Below, one piece after another: positions 16,407 through 26,542 of a DNA stretch of 46,225 bases. The position numbers and the translations under genes were made by a program. The stretch is from Corynebacterium hylobatis (GTDB lineage: Bacteria; Actinomycetota; Actinomycetes; Mycobacteriales; Mycobacteriaceae), in the NCBI RefSeq assembly GCF_003955685.1, contig NZ_RXHJ01000020.1, positions 1-46,225 on the forward strand. Direction: 5' to 3'. The notes below the pieces were generated by a model that was not told the DNA's origin, did no database searches, and saw only the letters and a list, made by a program, of their open reading frames with translations. Position 1 is the stretch's first letter, and every line of letters starts with the position of its first letter.

Positions 16407-16766
16407 CTAACCGACGCTGATCAGGTCGATGATGAATACGAGGGTGCGTCCGGACAGAGGATGTCCGCCACCCGCCGGGCCGTAGGCCTTCTCCGGCGGG
16501 ATGGTCAGCTGGCGGCGGCCACCGACCTTCATGCCCGGGATGCCCTCCTGCCAGCCGGCGATGAGCCCGTTCAGCGGGAACTCAATGGACTGGCCGCGGT
16601 CCCAGGAGGAGTCGAACTCCTGACCCGACTCGAAGTCCACGCCGACATAGTGGACTTCGACGAGCCCACCGGCCTTGGCCTCCGCACCGTCACCGACGAC
16701 GAGGTCGACGGAAACGAGATCCTCCGGGGCGGGACCGGACTGGGCTTCAATCTGGGGCTTGGTCAT
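16407..16766 (-). CDS. FKBP-type peptidyl-prolyl cis-trans isomerase
   Basis: 119 residues, a single FKBP domain. VEVHYVGVDFESGQEFDSSW, then FPLNGLIAGWQEGIPGMKVGGRR, IPPEKAYGP and LVFIIDLI give the drug/proline-binding pocket. It has no signal peptide, so it is cytoplasmic and probably assists protein folding. The start at ATG 16766 is preferred to the upstream ATG because AGGAG lies 9 nt before it. Convergent with nothing; it is read in the same direction as gltA and follows the gltA terminator. Confidence 0.93.
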   Translation of the reverse strand: MTKPQIEAQSGPAPEDLVSVDLVVGDGAEAKAGGLVEVHYVGVDFESGQEFDSSWDRGQSIEFPLNGLIAGWQEGIPGMKVGGRRQLTIPPEKAYGPAGGGHPLSGRTLVFIIDLISVG

Positions 16767-16795
16767 GGGGTATTGCTCCTTATTATGAGTACTCA

Positions 16796-16843
16796 TGAAA
16801 AACCGGGCACAACGACACCAGTATAGAGGTGACGTTGTGCCCG
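16796..16843 (-). terminator. Intrinsic terminator after gltA
   Basis: On the minus strand, CGGGCACAACGTCACC pairs with GGTGTCGTTGTGCCCG (one T-T mismatch, 8-nt loop) and is followed by GGTTTTTC. It is about 30 nt after the gltA stop. Confidence 0.88.
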
Positions 16844-16873
16844 ATTTCCCGACACACGGATCAGCCGGTGTTT

Positions 16874-18166
16874 CTAGCGATCCTCACGCGGGGTGACGGT
16901 GCGCAGGGTGTTGCCGGTGTAGATCTGACGCGGGCGGTTGATCTTGTTGGTGGTGGCCAGCTGCTCGCGGTAGTGGGCGATCCAGCCCGGCAGGCGGCCG
17001 ATGGCGAAGAGGACGGTGAAGAAGTCCGTCGGGAAGCCCATGGCGCGGTAGATCAGGCCGGTGTAGAAGTCGACGTTCGGGTACAGCTTGCGGGAGATGA
17101 AGTACTCGTCGTTGAGGGCGATGTCCTCGAGCTTCATGGCGAGATCGAGGAGGTGGTCGCCACCGAGGTGCTCGAGGATCTCGTGGGCGGTCTCCTTGAC
17201 GATCGCCGCACGCGGGTCGTAGTTGCGGTAGACGCGGTGGCCGAAGCCCATGAGGCGGACGCCGTCCTCCTTGTTCTTCACGCGGTTCATGAAGTCGGTG
17301 GCGTCGCCACCGTTGGCGTCGATCTCCTCAAGCATCTCGAGGACGGCCTGGTTGGCGCCACCGTGCAGCGGTCCGGAGAGCGCGTTGATGCCGCCGGCGA
17401 TGGAGACGAACATGTTGGCCTGGGCGGAGCCGATCATGCGGACGGTGGAGGTGGAGCAGTTCTGCTCGTGATCCGCGTGCAGGATGAGGAGCTTGTCCAG
17501 TGCCTTGACCATGATCGGGTCGACCTCGTACGGCTCGGTCGGGTAGCCGAACATCATGCGCAGGAAGTTCTCGCGCGCATTGAGGGAGTTATCCGGGTAC
17601 ATGTACGGGGCACCCTTGGAGGCACGGTAGGCGTAGGCGGCCAGCATCGGCACCTTGGCCATGAGACGGACGGTCGCCTTGTCCAGGTGGGCCTCGTTCA
17701 TCGGGTCCAGCTGGTCCTGGTAGTAGGTGGACAGTATGTTGACCGACGACGCCAGGACGGACATCGGATGGGCATCCCGCGGGAAGACGTTGAACTGGGA
17801 CTTGAAGTCCTCATCCAGCAGGGTGTGGTGGCGGATGTCGTCGGAGAACTTGTGCAGCTCATCGACGGTCGGCAGCTCACCGTTGATCAGGAGGTAGGAG
17901 ACCTCGTTGAAGGTGGCGTTCTCCGCCAGGTCGGCGATGTCGTAACCACGGTGGCGCAGGATGCCGTTCTCACCGTCGATGTAGGTGATCGCGGACTCGC
18001 AGGAACCGGTGGAGACGTAGCCGGGGTCGAAGGTGACCAGGCCCGTGTCAGCCAGCATCTTGCCGAGGACGACGCCATCGTTGCCCTCGGTGGCCTTGAT
18101 GATGTCGAGTTCGTACTCACCGCCCGGGTAGTGGAGTACGGCCTTGTCCTTGTTGTCAGTAGCCAC
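16874..18166 (-). CDS. gltA: Citrate synthase
   Basis: 430 residues, the hexameric/actinobacterial type I length. Conserved blocks are RHRGYDIADLAENATF, LHADHEQNCSTSTVR (catalytic His region), GPLHGGANQAVLEML (second His) and MGFGHRVYRNYDPRA (catalytic Asp region). It condenses acetyl-CoA with oxaloacetate at the entry of the TCA cycle. The start is GTG 18166 with AAAGG 6 nt upstream. Its divergent neighbour is serC, with a 505-bp shared upstream region. In C. glutamicum gltA responds to RamA, RamB and GlxR; I could not point to one convincing site here. Confidence 0.97.
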   Translation of the reverse strand: MATDNKDKAVLHYPGGEYELDIIKATEGNDGVVLGKMLADTGLVTFDPGYVSTGSCESAITYIDGENGILRHRGYDIADLAENATFNEVSYLLINGELPTVDELHKFSDDIRHHTLLDEDFKSQFNVFPRDAHPMSVLASSVNILSTYYQDQLDPMNEAHLDKATVRLMAKVPMLAAYAYRASKGAPYMYPDNSLNARENFLRMMFGYPTEPYEVDPIMVKALDKLLILHADHEQNCSTSTVRMIGSAQANMFVSIAGGINALSGPLHGGANQAVLEMLEEIDANGGDATDFMNRVKNKEDGVRLMGFGHRVYRNYDPRAAIVKETAHEILEHLGGDHLLDLAMKLEDIALNDEYFISRKLYPNVDFYTGLIYRAMGFPTDFFTVLFAIGRLPGWIAHYREQLATTNKINRPRQIYTGNTLRTVTPREDR

Positions 18167-19802
<1,636 letters not shown>

Positions 19803-19822
19803 TCAGGCTGCTGCACAGATCA

Positions 19823-19856
19823 ACATGCGTCGGACATCACACGGTCCGGCGCATGT
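19823..19856 (+). terminator. Hairpin after serC
   Basis: A 13-bp stem (ACATGCGTCGGAC with GTCCGGCGCATGT, one G-U pair) and an 8-nt loop, beginning 20 nt past the serC stop. No T-run follows, so it may only attenuate. Confidence 0.5.
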
Positions 19857-19862
19857 CTGCGT

Positions 19863-19868
19863 TAGGGT
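19863..19868 (+). promoter_or_regulatory. Candidate -10 element for sepH
   Basis: TAGGGT, 36 nt before the sepH ATG and directly after the serC hairpin. This leaves room for a leader with GAAGGAGA at 19893-19900. Confidence 0.4.
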
Positions 19869-19904
19869 GGAACACATCACGTGAGCTGTCCTGAAGGAGA
19901 ACGC

Positions 19905-20822
19905 ATGCGCGAGCTGTTCCTCGTCCCTGATGAATCGACGTCCACCTCACTGGTGCTGCGCACCGTGGACGGCGATCAGTTCTTCCTGGATGTCACACAG
20001 CTTGACGCCGCCGGGCAGAACCTCCTGAGTGGTCGGGAGCCCGGGATCGCTGCCCCACCCGGGCCCGAGCCGGAGCCCCTGCCGGAACCCGCCCCCGTGG
20101 TGGTTGCGGAACCTCCGCGTGCCCTGCCCGAGCGCGATCCCCTCCTGACCTCCCCGTTGACCATGCGCCCCAGGGAGATCCAGGGACGCATCCGGGGTGG
20201 ATCGTCGGTGGAGGAACTCGCCGCAGAGATGAGGGTGGCGGTATCCCGCGTGGAGGCCTTCGCGCATCCGGTGCTGCTGGAGCGTTCCCGCATGGCGGAG
20301 ATGGCGAAGCAGGCCCATCCGATCCGGGAGGACGGTCCGGCGAAGCTGACGCTGTGGGAGGTCCTGGCCGCCGCCTTCGCCGCCCGCGGGCATTCCGTCG
20401 CAGACACCTCCTGGGATGCCTACCGGGAGGCGGACGGCACCTGGGTGGCCCGGGTGACCTGGACCGTCGGCCTGTCGGAGAACGAGGCCGAGTGGTCGAT
20501 CAGCGCCCACCCGACCTCACAGACGACGGCCGAGGCCCGCAACCCGGTGGCCGCTGACCTGACGGATCCTGACTTCGTGCAGCCCGTGCGTTCCCTGACT
20601 TCCGTGGGTCGGGGCAACCGCTACGAGGAGGACCATGACGAGGACACCTCCGACGGGGAGCAGCTGCCCCCGGAGGCCCCGGTGACCGAGGAGCTGGAGG
20701 GCGAGGATTTCCAGACTGAGGAGAAGGCGCCGACGGCGCGGCGGCGTCGTAAAGCAGTGACCCCCCACTGGGAGGACGTGCTGTTGGGCGTACGCGCGAA
20801 CACGAAGCGTCCGCGGAACTAG
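19905..20822 (+). CDS. sepH: SepH cell-division protein (DUF3071)
   Basis: 305 residues. The N-terminal half is a DUF3071 domain containing a helix-turn-helix (MRPREIQGRIRGG-SSVEELAAEMRVAVSRVEAFAHPVLLER in pieces), and the C-terminal half is acidic and low-complexity, ending in a basic RRRRK tail. SepH of Streptomyces and Mycobacterium binds FtsZ and stimulates its assembly at the division site. The ATG at 19905 has GAAGGAGA 4 nt upstream. The next gene begins 12 nt after its stop, so they are probably co-transcribed. Confidence 0.9.
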   Translation: MRELFLVPDESTSTSLVLRTVDGDQFFLDVTQLDAAGQNLLSGREPGIAAPPGPEPEPLPEPAPVVVAEPPRALPERDPLLTSPLTMRPREIQGRIRGGSSVEELAAEMRVAVSRVEAFAHPVLLERSRMAEMAKQAHPIREDGPAKLTLWEVLAAAFAARGHSVADTSWDAYREADGTWVARVTWTVGLSENEAEWSISAHPTSQTTAEARNPVAADLTDPDFVQPVRSLTSVGRGNRYEEDHDEDTSDGEQLPPEAPVTEELEGEDFQTEEKAPTARRRRKAVTPHWEDVLLGVRANTKRPRN

Positions 20823-20834
20823 GGGCGGTGGGTC

Positions 20835-21674
20835 GTGGAGACTGTCGTCACCCTGTGGTTTGTCACGGCCGCTGACCCTGCGGGGGTGATCACCGCGGAA
20901 CCGCGGGCGGACCGCGGCTTCGGCCGGAAATACCTGGCCCAGCTCAATCCGGCGTGGCCGATCACGCCGATCGGCGAGTTCGCGTTGAACCGCTCAGCGC
21001 AGGCCTCGGCGGGTGAGTTCTACGTGGCGGGCTTCCCGGGGGTCACCATCGTGCAGACGGTCCTGACGGACACCCCCGCACTCTCGGAGCTCGACCGCCG
21101 GCTGCTGGAATCCGTGCCCGCTGCCGATGTGTACGCCTTCGGGGTGAACCCCGCGACCGGCTACGGCGCGCTGGCACACTGGCAGGGTGGGGTACTCAAG
21201 CGTTCGCTGTGCGCGGAGCGGACCCGCACCTACGAGGACGTCGGCCTGCCGGAGCCTTTCGAGGCCCCCTACTGGGCCGGTGAGAAGGCCGAGAGCGCCG
21301 GCGGCATCGCCCTGCCTTTCGAACCTGTGGATCTGGTCGCGGAGGCCCGGCGTTCCTGGCTGGGGATCGACATCACGCCGGAGGGGCCCGACATCCACAT
21401 CGTGGCGTATGCGGTCGACGGCCGGCCCGCCCCCCGGGAGGTCGACGGTCCGCGGCTCGAACGGGAGCGCGCCGCGCGCGAGCCCTCAGAGCCGCAGGTC
21501 ACCGGCGGTTATGACGACTACGAGTTTGCCGCCGAGGAGGAGCGGGACCGGCTGCCCCGGTGGGCGGATGAATCGGTGGCAGCGGTGCGGCGCACGGGTA
21601 CGGGGCTCAGCCGCCGGTTACGGCTGGCCCGCTCGTGGGTGACGGAGAAGATCCGTCACTCCGACCGGGGCTGA
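20835..21674 (+). CDS. Conserved actinobacterial protein (possibly DUF6928)
   Basis: 279 residues from a GTG with a weak purine-rich region upstream. The first 190 residues are well structured: LWFVTAADPAGV at the start, then ADRGFGRKYLAQLNPAWPITPIGEF and a pattern typical of a conserved actinobacterial family I associate from memory with DUF6928, without certainty. The remaining part is charged and ends in a basic helix. No catalytic motif is obvious and no membrane segment is seen. Close spacing to sepH suggests a shared transcript. The last 19 bp overlap the end of the SpoU-type gene. Confidence 0.75.
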   Translation: METVVTLWFVTAADPAGVITAEPRADRGFGRKYLAQLNPAWPITPIGEFALNRSAQASAGEFYVAGFPGVTIVQTVLTDTPALSELDRRLLESVPAADVYAFGVNPATGYGALAHWQGGVLKRSLCAERTRTYEDVGLPEPFEAPYWAGEKAESAGGIALPFEPVDLVAEARRSWLGIDITPEGPDIHIVAYAVDGRPAPREVDGPRLERERAAREPSEPQVTGGYDDYEFAAEEERDRLPRWADESVAAVRRTGTGLSRRLRLARSWVTEKIRHSDRG

Positions 21675-22489
21675 AGCAGCGAGCGATCGCGTTCGTAGAA
21701 GGCGATCGCCGCCGAGGTGGCCAGGTTGAGTGAGTCGGTGCCCGGCGCCATGGGGATCCGGGCCCGGATGTCGGTTACCCGCATGGCATGCTCGGTGAGA
21801 CCCGGCCCTTCCGCGCCGACGAGCAGCGCCACCTTCCCCCACGGCTGCCCCTGCTCATCCACGAGCGCGTCCGCCAGGTGCGCCGCCCCCGGATCAGGTG
21901 TCAGGGAGACGAGGTGGAAACCGGCGTCGGTGAGCTGCTGCAGAGAACGCTGCCAGGTGGTGTAGGTGCCTGCCAGGTGGGCGAACGGCATGCGCAGCAC
22001 ATGCCCCATGGACACACGGACCACCCGCCGGTAGAGCGGGTCGCCGCAGCCGTTACCGAAGAGCACCGCGTCGATGCCCATGCCGGCGGCGTTGCGGAAC
22101 ATCGAGCCGATGTTCTCGTGGTCGCCGACCCCCTCGAGCACGACAACAGTCCGTGCCTCAGCCAGGACCTCCCCGAGCTCCGGTTCGGGGGCCCGGTCCG
22201 CGGCGGCGAGGAGACCGCGGTGCATGTCGAAGCCGGCGACCTCAGCGAGCACCTCCCGGCTGACCTCGTAGACGGGCAGGTCGGCGGGGACATCGTTCTC
22301 GGCGAGGAAGCTGTCGATTCTGCCGGGGAAGCCGACGAGGCAGCGGACCGGGAAGCGGGACTCCAGGAGACGTCCCACCACCAGCGGCCCCTCGGCAATC
22401 ACCAGGCGACGCTCTGCAGCGTCGGAGCGGTTGAGGTCGCGGACGTCATCGAGACGCGGGTCCGCGGGATCGTCGATCCGGATCCGCAT
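21656..22489 (-). CDS. SpoU/TrmH-family RNA 2'-O-methyltransferase
   Basis: 277 residues. SPOUT motif 1 is NIGSMFRNAAG (126-136), motif 2 is LVGAEGPGL and motif 3 is MAPGTDSLNLATSAAIAFYE; together they form the trefoil knot that binds SAM. The N-terminal ~100 residues are an L30e-like substrate-binding domain. It methylates ribose 2'-O in tRNA or rRNA; which target cannot be told. The ATG at 22489 overlaps the purine permease stop as TGATG, so translation is coupled even though the functions are not obviously linked. Confidence 0.9.
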   Translation of the reverse strand: MRIRIDDPADPRLDDVRDLNRSDAAERRLVIAEGPLVVGRLLESRFPVRCLVGFPGRIDSFLAENDVPADLPVYEVSREVLAEVAGFDMHRGLLAAADRAPEPELGEVLAEARTVVVLEGVGDHENIGSMFRNAAGMGIDAVLFGNGCGDPLYRRVVRVSMGHVLRMPFAHLAGTYTTWQRSLQQLTDAGFHLVSLTPDPGAAHLADALVDEQGQPWGKVALLVGAEGPGLTEHAMRVTDIRARIPMAPGTDSLNLATSAAIAFYERDRSLLQPRSE

Positions 22490-23949
22490 CAGCCGATCGC
22501 CTCGAGGATCGGGTCCATGCCGAAGTAGACGATGAACAGGGCGGAGACCAGCCACATGATCCAGTGGACCTCCCGGGCCTTTCCTGCCGCGACAGACATG
22601 AGGGCGAAGGCGATGAAGCCGACGCCGATGCCGTTGGCGATGGAGTAGGTGAAGGGCATGACCACGATGGTCAGGAAGGCCGGCAGGGCGATGTGGAATT
22701 TGGTCCACTCAATGTCGGTGACCTGGGCCATCATCATCGCACCGACGATGACCAGCACGGGGGCGGCGGCCTCGATGGGCACCACCTCATAGAGCGGGGT
22801 GAGGAACATGGCCAGCAGGAAGAGCACACCGGTGACGATGTTGGCCAGGCCGGTGCGCGCACCGTCGCCGACTCCGGCGGCGGAGTCCGCGTAGACGGTG
22901 GCTGAGGAGGAGGAGGTCGCACCACCGACGATGGCGCCGAAGCCCTCGACGACCAGGGCCCTCTTCATGTCGGGCAGCTCACCGTTCTCGTTGACCAGGT
23001 TGCCCTGCTTGCCCAGTGCGGTCATGGTGCCCATCGCATCGAAGAAGTTCGCCAGGACCAGGGTGAACACCAGCAGGGTGGCGGCGATGACGCCGATGCG
23101 TGTGAAGGCCCCGAAGAGGTCGACCGCGCCGACCAGGGAGAGGTCGGGCAGACCGCCGAAACCCTCCGGGACGACGGGCACCGCCAGGGACCAGCCGGCG
23201 GGGTTGGCCTCACCCTCGACGAAGGAGGGGCCCGCACCGGTCAGGGCCTCGACGATCATGGCGATGATCGTGGTGGACAGGATACCCAGGAACAACCCGC
23301 CGCGGACCTTCCGCACGACGAGGAATCCACAGATGATCAGGCCGAGGACGAAGGTGACCGTCGGCCAGGAGGAGATGGAACCGTCAATGCCGAGGCCGAC
23401 GGGCACGGTGGTGCCCGCGGCATCAGGAATGCGGCGGACGAAACCGGCGTCGACGAAGCCGATGATGGAGATGAACATGCCGATACCGACGCCCATGGCC
23501 GCCTTCATCGACGGCGGGATCGCCCGGAAGACAGCGGTACGGAAACCCGAGATCGCCAGCAGGACGATGACCACACCGTCGAGGACAACCAGTCCCATCG
23601 CCTCGGGCCAGGTCAGCCCCTCCCCCGCGACGAGGGTGACGGCGACGAGCGTGTTGAGGCCGAGGCCCGCGGCGATGCCGAAGGGGTAGCGGGCGATCAG
23701 GCCGAAACCGATCGTCATCACACCGGCTGCCAGCGCTGTGGCGGCGGCAACCTGGGAGATCCCCAGGGTGGTGCCGTTGATGTCTTCGGTGGTGCCGATG
23801 ATCAGCGGGTTGAGGATGACGATGTAGGCCATCGCGAAGAACGTGACCACCCCGGCGCGGATCTCTGTGCCGATGGTCGAGCCACGCTCGGTGATGTGGA
23901 AGTACCTGTCGAGGGCACTCCGGTCCTTATTCTGTACCCCGGTGGTCAT
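22489..23949 (-). CDS. NCS2-family purine permease (AzgA-like)
   Basis: 486 residues, about 12-14 membrane helices. EIRAGVVTFFAMAYIVILNP at the start, FGIAAGLGLNT, LVLANFFDAMGTMTALGKQG and GATSSSSATVYADSAAGVGDGARTGLA (in parts) are diagnostic of the AzgA/GhxP subgroup, which import adenine, guanine or hypoxanthine with protons. The upper-strand flank contains the divergent aminotransferase promoter, and no purine riboswitch is visible before its start. Co-directional with and coupled to the SpoU gene. Confidence 0.92.
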   Translation of the reverse strand: MTTGVQNKDRSALDRYFHITERGSTIGTEIRAGVVTFFAMAYIVILNPLIIGTTEDINGTTLGISQVAAATALAAGVMTIGFGLIARYPFGIAAGLGLNTLVAVTLVAGEGLTWPEAMGLVVLDGVVIVLLAISGFRTAVFRAIPPSMKAAMGVGIGMFISIIGFVDAGFVRRIPDAAGTTVPVGLGIDGSISSWPTVTFVLGLIICGFLVVRKVRGGLFLGILSTTIIAMIVEALTGAGPSFVEGEANPAGWSLAVPVVPEGFGGLPDLSLVGAVDLFGAFTRIGVIAATLLVFTLVLANFFDAMGTMTALGKQGNLVNENGELPDMKRALVVEGFGAIVGGATSSSSATVYADSAAGVGDGARTGLANIVTGVLFLLAMFLTPLYEVVPIEAAAPVLVIVGAMMMAQVTDIEWTKFHIALPAFLTIVVMPFTYSIANGIGVGFIAFALMSVAAGKAREVHWIMWLVSALFIVYFGMDPILEAIG

Positions 23950-24034
23950 ACGCGGTTCCCCTGTTCCGGATTCAATTGAAGTTCTCTTTACCTCGTAAAT
24001 CTCCCACCTGGATTTGAATTACACAACATTTGGG

Positions 24035-24040
24035 TAGATT
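24035..24040 (+). promoter_or_regulatory. Candidate -10 element for the class IV aminotransferase gene
   Basis: TAGATT with TTGAAT (24014-24019) 15 nt upstream as a possible -35. A transcript start near 24047 excludes the upstream ATG at 24041 as the start codon. Confidence 0.5.
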
Positions 24041-24067
24041 ATGGGTCGACTGCAAGGAGCCCGCCCC

Positions 24068-24781
24068 GTGATGTACGTGTCGACCTTCCTCATGCGCGAC
24101 GGCCGCGTCGCCAACCTGGAAGCCCACCTCAACCGCCTCCGTGAGGAGACCACTTACAACCCAGCACTCGTCGACGAGGTTCGTGTGAAACTCCGTGAGG
24201 CCGGCCCCGGAATCTTCCGTCCCGCCATCCGCGTCGGCCAGACGACGGTGACCGTGGAACTCCACCCCTCGATCATGCCGGCGGAGGAGATCACCGTCGA
24301 CGCCGAGGGGATCCTCGACCAGCGTCGTCACCCCACCCGCAAGGGCCCGGACTTCGGCTGGCAGATCCGGCACCTGAACATGCTCCGCCACTCCGGTTCC
24401 GATGCCGGCCTGCTCATCGACGAACGCGGCAATGTCATCTCGGGGGTCTTCTCCGCTGTGCTCTTCCTGGATCTGAAGGAGGGCACCGTCAACGTCTCCG
24501 CCCACCAGCGCGCCTCGGATTCGGTGACGCTGGAGGCGGCCCTGGAGCTGCTCACCGGCGCGGGACTCAGGATTGTCGAGCATCCGGAGGGGCTGACCAT
24601 GCTGCAGCTGCGCAGCAACGAGACCTGGCTGCTCAGTTCCATGGAAGGTGTGCGCAAGGTCACCGGCTGGCTGGAATACGGCTCCGTGCTGGCCCCGAGC
24701 AGCCTCAGCGCCCCACGCTTGGGCGCTCCCACCCACCGGGAGATCAACCAGCGGATGTGGGAGCGGGCCGGACAGGTCTAG
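24068..24781 (+). CDS. PLP-fold class IV aminotransferase-like protein, atypical active site
   Basis: 237 residues. The overall pattern is fold-type IV, as in branched-chain aminotransferase or 4-amino-4-deoxychorismate lyase: N-terminal hairpin with GRVANLEAHLNRLRE, and a middle part with GLLIDERGNVIS. Lys92 (RKGPDFGW) is at about the right place for the PLP lysine. The segment that normally reads E-x-x-x-x-N-V/I-F is here VISGVFSAVLF (123-133), so the conserved Glu and Asn are lost. It may bind PLP weakly or not. AAGGAG (24054-24059) is 8 nt before GTG 24068 and 11 nt before ATG 24071; either could be the start. Confidence 0.75.
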   Translation: MMYVSTFLMRDGRVANLEAHLNRLREETTYNPALVDEVRVKLREAGPGIFRPAIRVGQTTVTVELHPSIMPAEEITVDAEGILDQRRHPTRKGPDFGWQIRHLNMLRHSGSDAGLLIDERGNVISGVFSAVLFLDLKEGTVNVSAHQRASDSVTLEAALELLTGAGLRIVEHPEGLTMLQLRSNETWLLSSMEGVRKVTGWLEYGSVLAPSSLSAPRLGAPTHREINQRMWERAGQV

Positions 24782-25014
24782 AAGATCGGGGTGTCGGGAC
24801 AACCGGCCCTGATATTTTTCGGCTTCGTGTTCAAGGCATGTGAGGACTCCCCGACGGTCACGCGGCAGATCCACTCCCACGACCCGGGTATGCAAGCAGG
24901 CGTCATTCCTGGCCACACCCCGATACCGGAGTCGGCGTACTCCACGGGTGGTACTGACGATAAGTCTCCCGACACCAGTCCGGGCGGGAGCGTCATCCTG
25001 TTATGATGATGCAA
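24778..25014 (-). CDS. Possible small protein of unknown function
   Basis: Open frame of up to 78 residues, ending in a 4-bp convergent CTAG overlap with the aminotransferase gene, a geometry seen at other true gene ends in this window. Two Trp, three Cys and a Pro-rich N-terminal part; no domain recognised. A plus-strand frame over the same stretch (24791-25006, 71 residues) is about as plausible, so either may be false. The true start may be the internal ATG near 24996. Confidence 0.3.
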   Translation of the reverse strand: MHHHNRMTLPPGLVSGDLSSVPPVEYADSGIGVWPGMTPACIPGSWEWICRVTVGESSHALNTKPKNIRAGCPDTPIF

Positions 25015-25130
25015 CCGCGCCTATTTTCGGCAATATTCACGCTGGCCATCGTCGCGGACACGACAAGCGGGTGGGCGTGCCTGCAGGTGCCAGCAGCCGC
25101 AAACTGCTGAAGCACCGTTAGTGAACGAGG
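24782..25130. other. Boundary region before the accessory segment
   Basis: 349 bp between the aminotransferase and methyltransferase genes. Beyond the weak open frames noted at 24778-25014, a 35-codon frame from ATG 25003 to TGA 25110 encodes a hydrophobic, signal-like peptide (FSAIFTLAIVA). None of these has a good ribosome binding site. I see no repeat or attachment site. Base composition becomes more AT-rich and codon use less biased to the right. Confidence 0.4.
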
Positions 25131-26333
25131 TTGATTCCCATTACTCCGGACCAGACTTCTGCAGCAGAGTTGCTGACATGGGAACACGACGGGGTGCCAG
25201 GTTCAGCCATGTGGTGGTCTGCAAATGACCGGGTGGCGCCCAAGAAACTTGTCGCGGTCGATGACCGGCTCACCGCAGTTCAGGCAATGAGGTATGCAGC
25301 TCAGGGCACGGCAATGCTATGGCTGGGCGACTTCTATAACGCAAAACAAATTTTAAGTGCACTGGATCGACGCCTAGCAAAGGGCCGTGGGCGGGCAGCA
25401 GGTCAGCCCGCCATGACCGGTGCAGAGGAATTTTACCGTATCCGTCAGGCCAGAGCCCAACGTTCGCGGATGATGTCGTTGGTTCTGGTGCCGCTCACCT
25501 TTGACACACAGAGCGGGAGTGCAATAGTGCCCTTGCCTCGCGCCCCGCAAGTTGGTCCGGCGGTTGAGTTCGGATACGGACAGCATCACAGCTCCAGCGA
25601 AGAGGGTGCCGTGGTGAGTCTGCAGGAGTTGATCGGGGTACAAAGTGCCTATCAATGGTTCTTGAACGGCGTGGACGTTCCCGCTTTGAACGCGAAGATC
25701 CACCCTCACTACGGTACGTTTCTGCCCACCCGTCACGAGTATGTGGATCTTGTTGCCCAGGCACCGCTGAACAGTCGGAATTTAGCGTTCGATGTCGGCA
25801 CCGGCACTGGAGTACTGGCCGCAGTACTCGTGAACCGTGGCGTGAAAAAGGTGCTGGGAACAGACCTCAACCAGCGTGCGGTGGACTGCGCGAACGACAA
25901 CTTCGCCCGACTGGGCATGCAAGGCGCCGCAGAGGCTCAGTTGACCAGTATGTTCCCTGCAGGACGGGCGCCGCTCATCGTCTGCAACCCACCGTGGTTG
26001 CCGGGCAGCGCAGCAACCACACTCGATGCAGCAGTATATGACCCCGGTAGCAAAATGCTGCTGCAATTTCTGACCGGGTTGCCGCATCACCTCACCGATG
26101 ACGGAGAGGGTTGGTTGATCCTCTCTGATCTCGCCGAGCTGCTTGGCTTACGCAGTCGACAGATGCTTCTGGACGCAATTGATGAGGCTGGGCTTCACGT
26201 GATCGATCGGCTCGACACGGCGCCCACCCATAGGCGAGCGAAAGATAGCTCAGACCTTCTACACGCCGCACGCTCGAGGGAAGTCACCTCGCTATGGAGA
26301 CTGCAAACAAAAGGATCTGTGCCGCGGCGGTGA
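25131..26333 (+). CDS. Class I methyltransferase with NPPW motif (PrmC/RsmC-like), accessory
   Basis: 400 residues. The catalytic domain is C-terminal: SAM motif I DVGTGTG at 221-227 and NPPW at 286-289, the signature of enzymes methylating planar nitrogens (glutamine of release factors, adenine N6 or guanine N2). The N-terminal ~200 residues form an RsmC- or HemK-like substrate domain; PTRHEYVDLVAQ just before motif I is typical. Target unknown. The start is assigned to TTG 25131, directly after ACGAGG; the short spacing makes this uncertain, and ATG at codon 27 is an alternative. Codon use is less GC-biased than flanking genes (many AAA, TTA, ATT, CAA), which suggests acquisition. Confidence 0.8.
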   Translation: MIPITPDQTSAAELLTWEHDGVPGSAMWWSANDRVAPKKLVAVDDRLTAVQAMRYAAQGTAMLWLGDFYNAKQILSALDRRLAKGRGRAAGQPAMTGAEEFYRIRQARAQRSRMMSLVLVPLTFDTQSGSAIVPLPRAPQVGPAVEFGYGQHHSSSEEGAVVSLQELIGVQSAYQWFLNGVDVPALNAKIHPHYGTFLPTRHEYVDLVAQAPLNSRNLAFDVGTGTGVLAAVLVNRGVKKVLGTDLNQRAVDCANDNFARLGMQGAAEAQLTSMFPAGRAPLIVCNPPWLPGSAATTLDAAVYDPGSKMLLQFLTGLPHHLTDDGEGWLILSDLAELLGLRSRQMLLDAIDEAGLHVIDRLDTAPTHRRAKDSSDLLHAARSREVTSLWRLQTKGSVPRR

Positions 26334-26367
26334 ACATCCCCCATATGATCTGACCGGACGGCCGTAC

Positions 26368-26520
26368 GTGAAGCACCACATGGTGTACTGCGTCCAGCGG
26401 ACTGAGTGCCGCAGATGCGGTGGCCAAGTACGGTCCTGGTCGATGTCAGGTTCACAAGTGTCCCTGCACGGAGTCCATAAGGCGTGTGCGCACTCCACGC
26501 TTTCGGGGCGCAAGGGTTAA
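26368..26520 (+). CDS. Possible 50-residue Cys/His-rich peptide
   Basis: GTG 26368 to TAA 26520. The peptide has Cys in a C-x6-C-x2-C pattern (YCVQRTECRRCGG) followed by H-x2-H-x2-C-x-H, which could bind zinc. The frame is open further upstream into the methyltransferase gene, so it may instead be the tail of a decayed gene. No ribosome binding site is evident. Confidence 0.2.
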   Translation: MKHHMVYCVQRTECRRCGGQVRSWSMSGSQVSLHGVHKACAHSTLSGRKG

Positions 26521-26542
26521 CATCCCGGCCTGACAAAAAGCC

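Noticed and set aside
25003..25110. 35-codon signal-peptide-like frame
   Set aside because: Hydrophobic stretch only, no ribosome binding site and no conserved continuation; noted within the boundary region rather than called as a gene.
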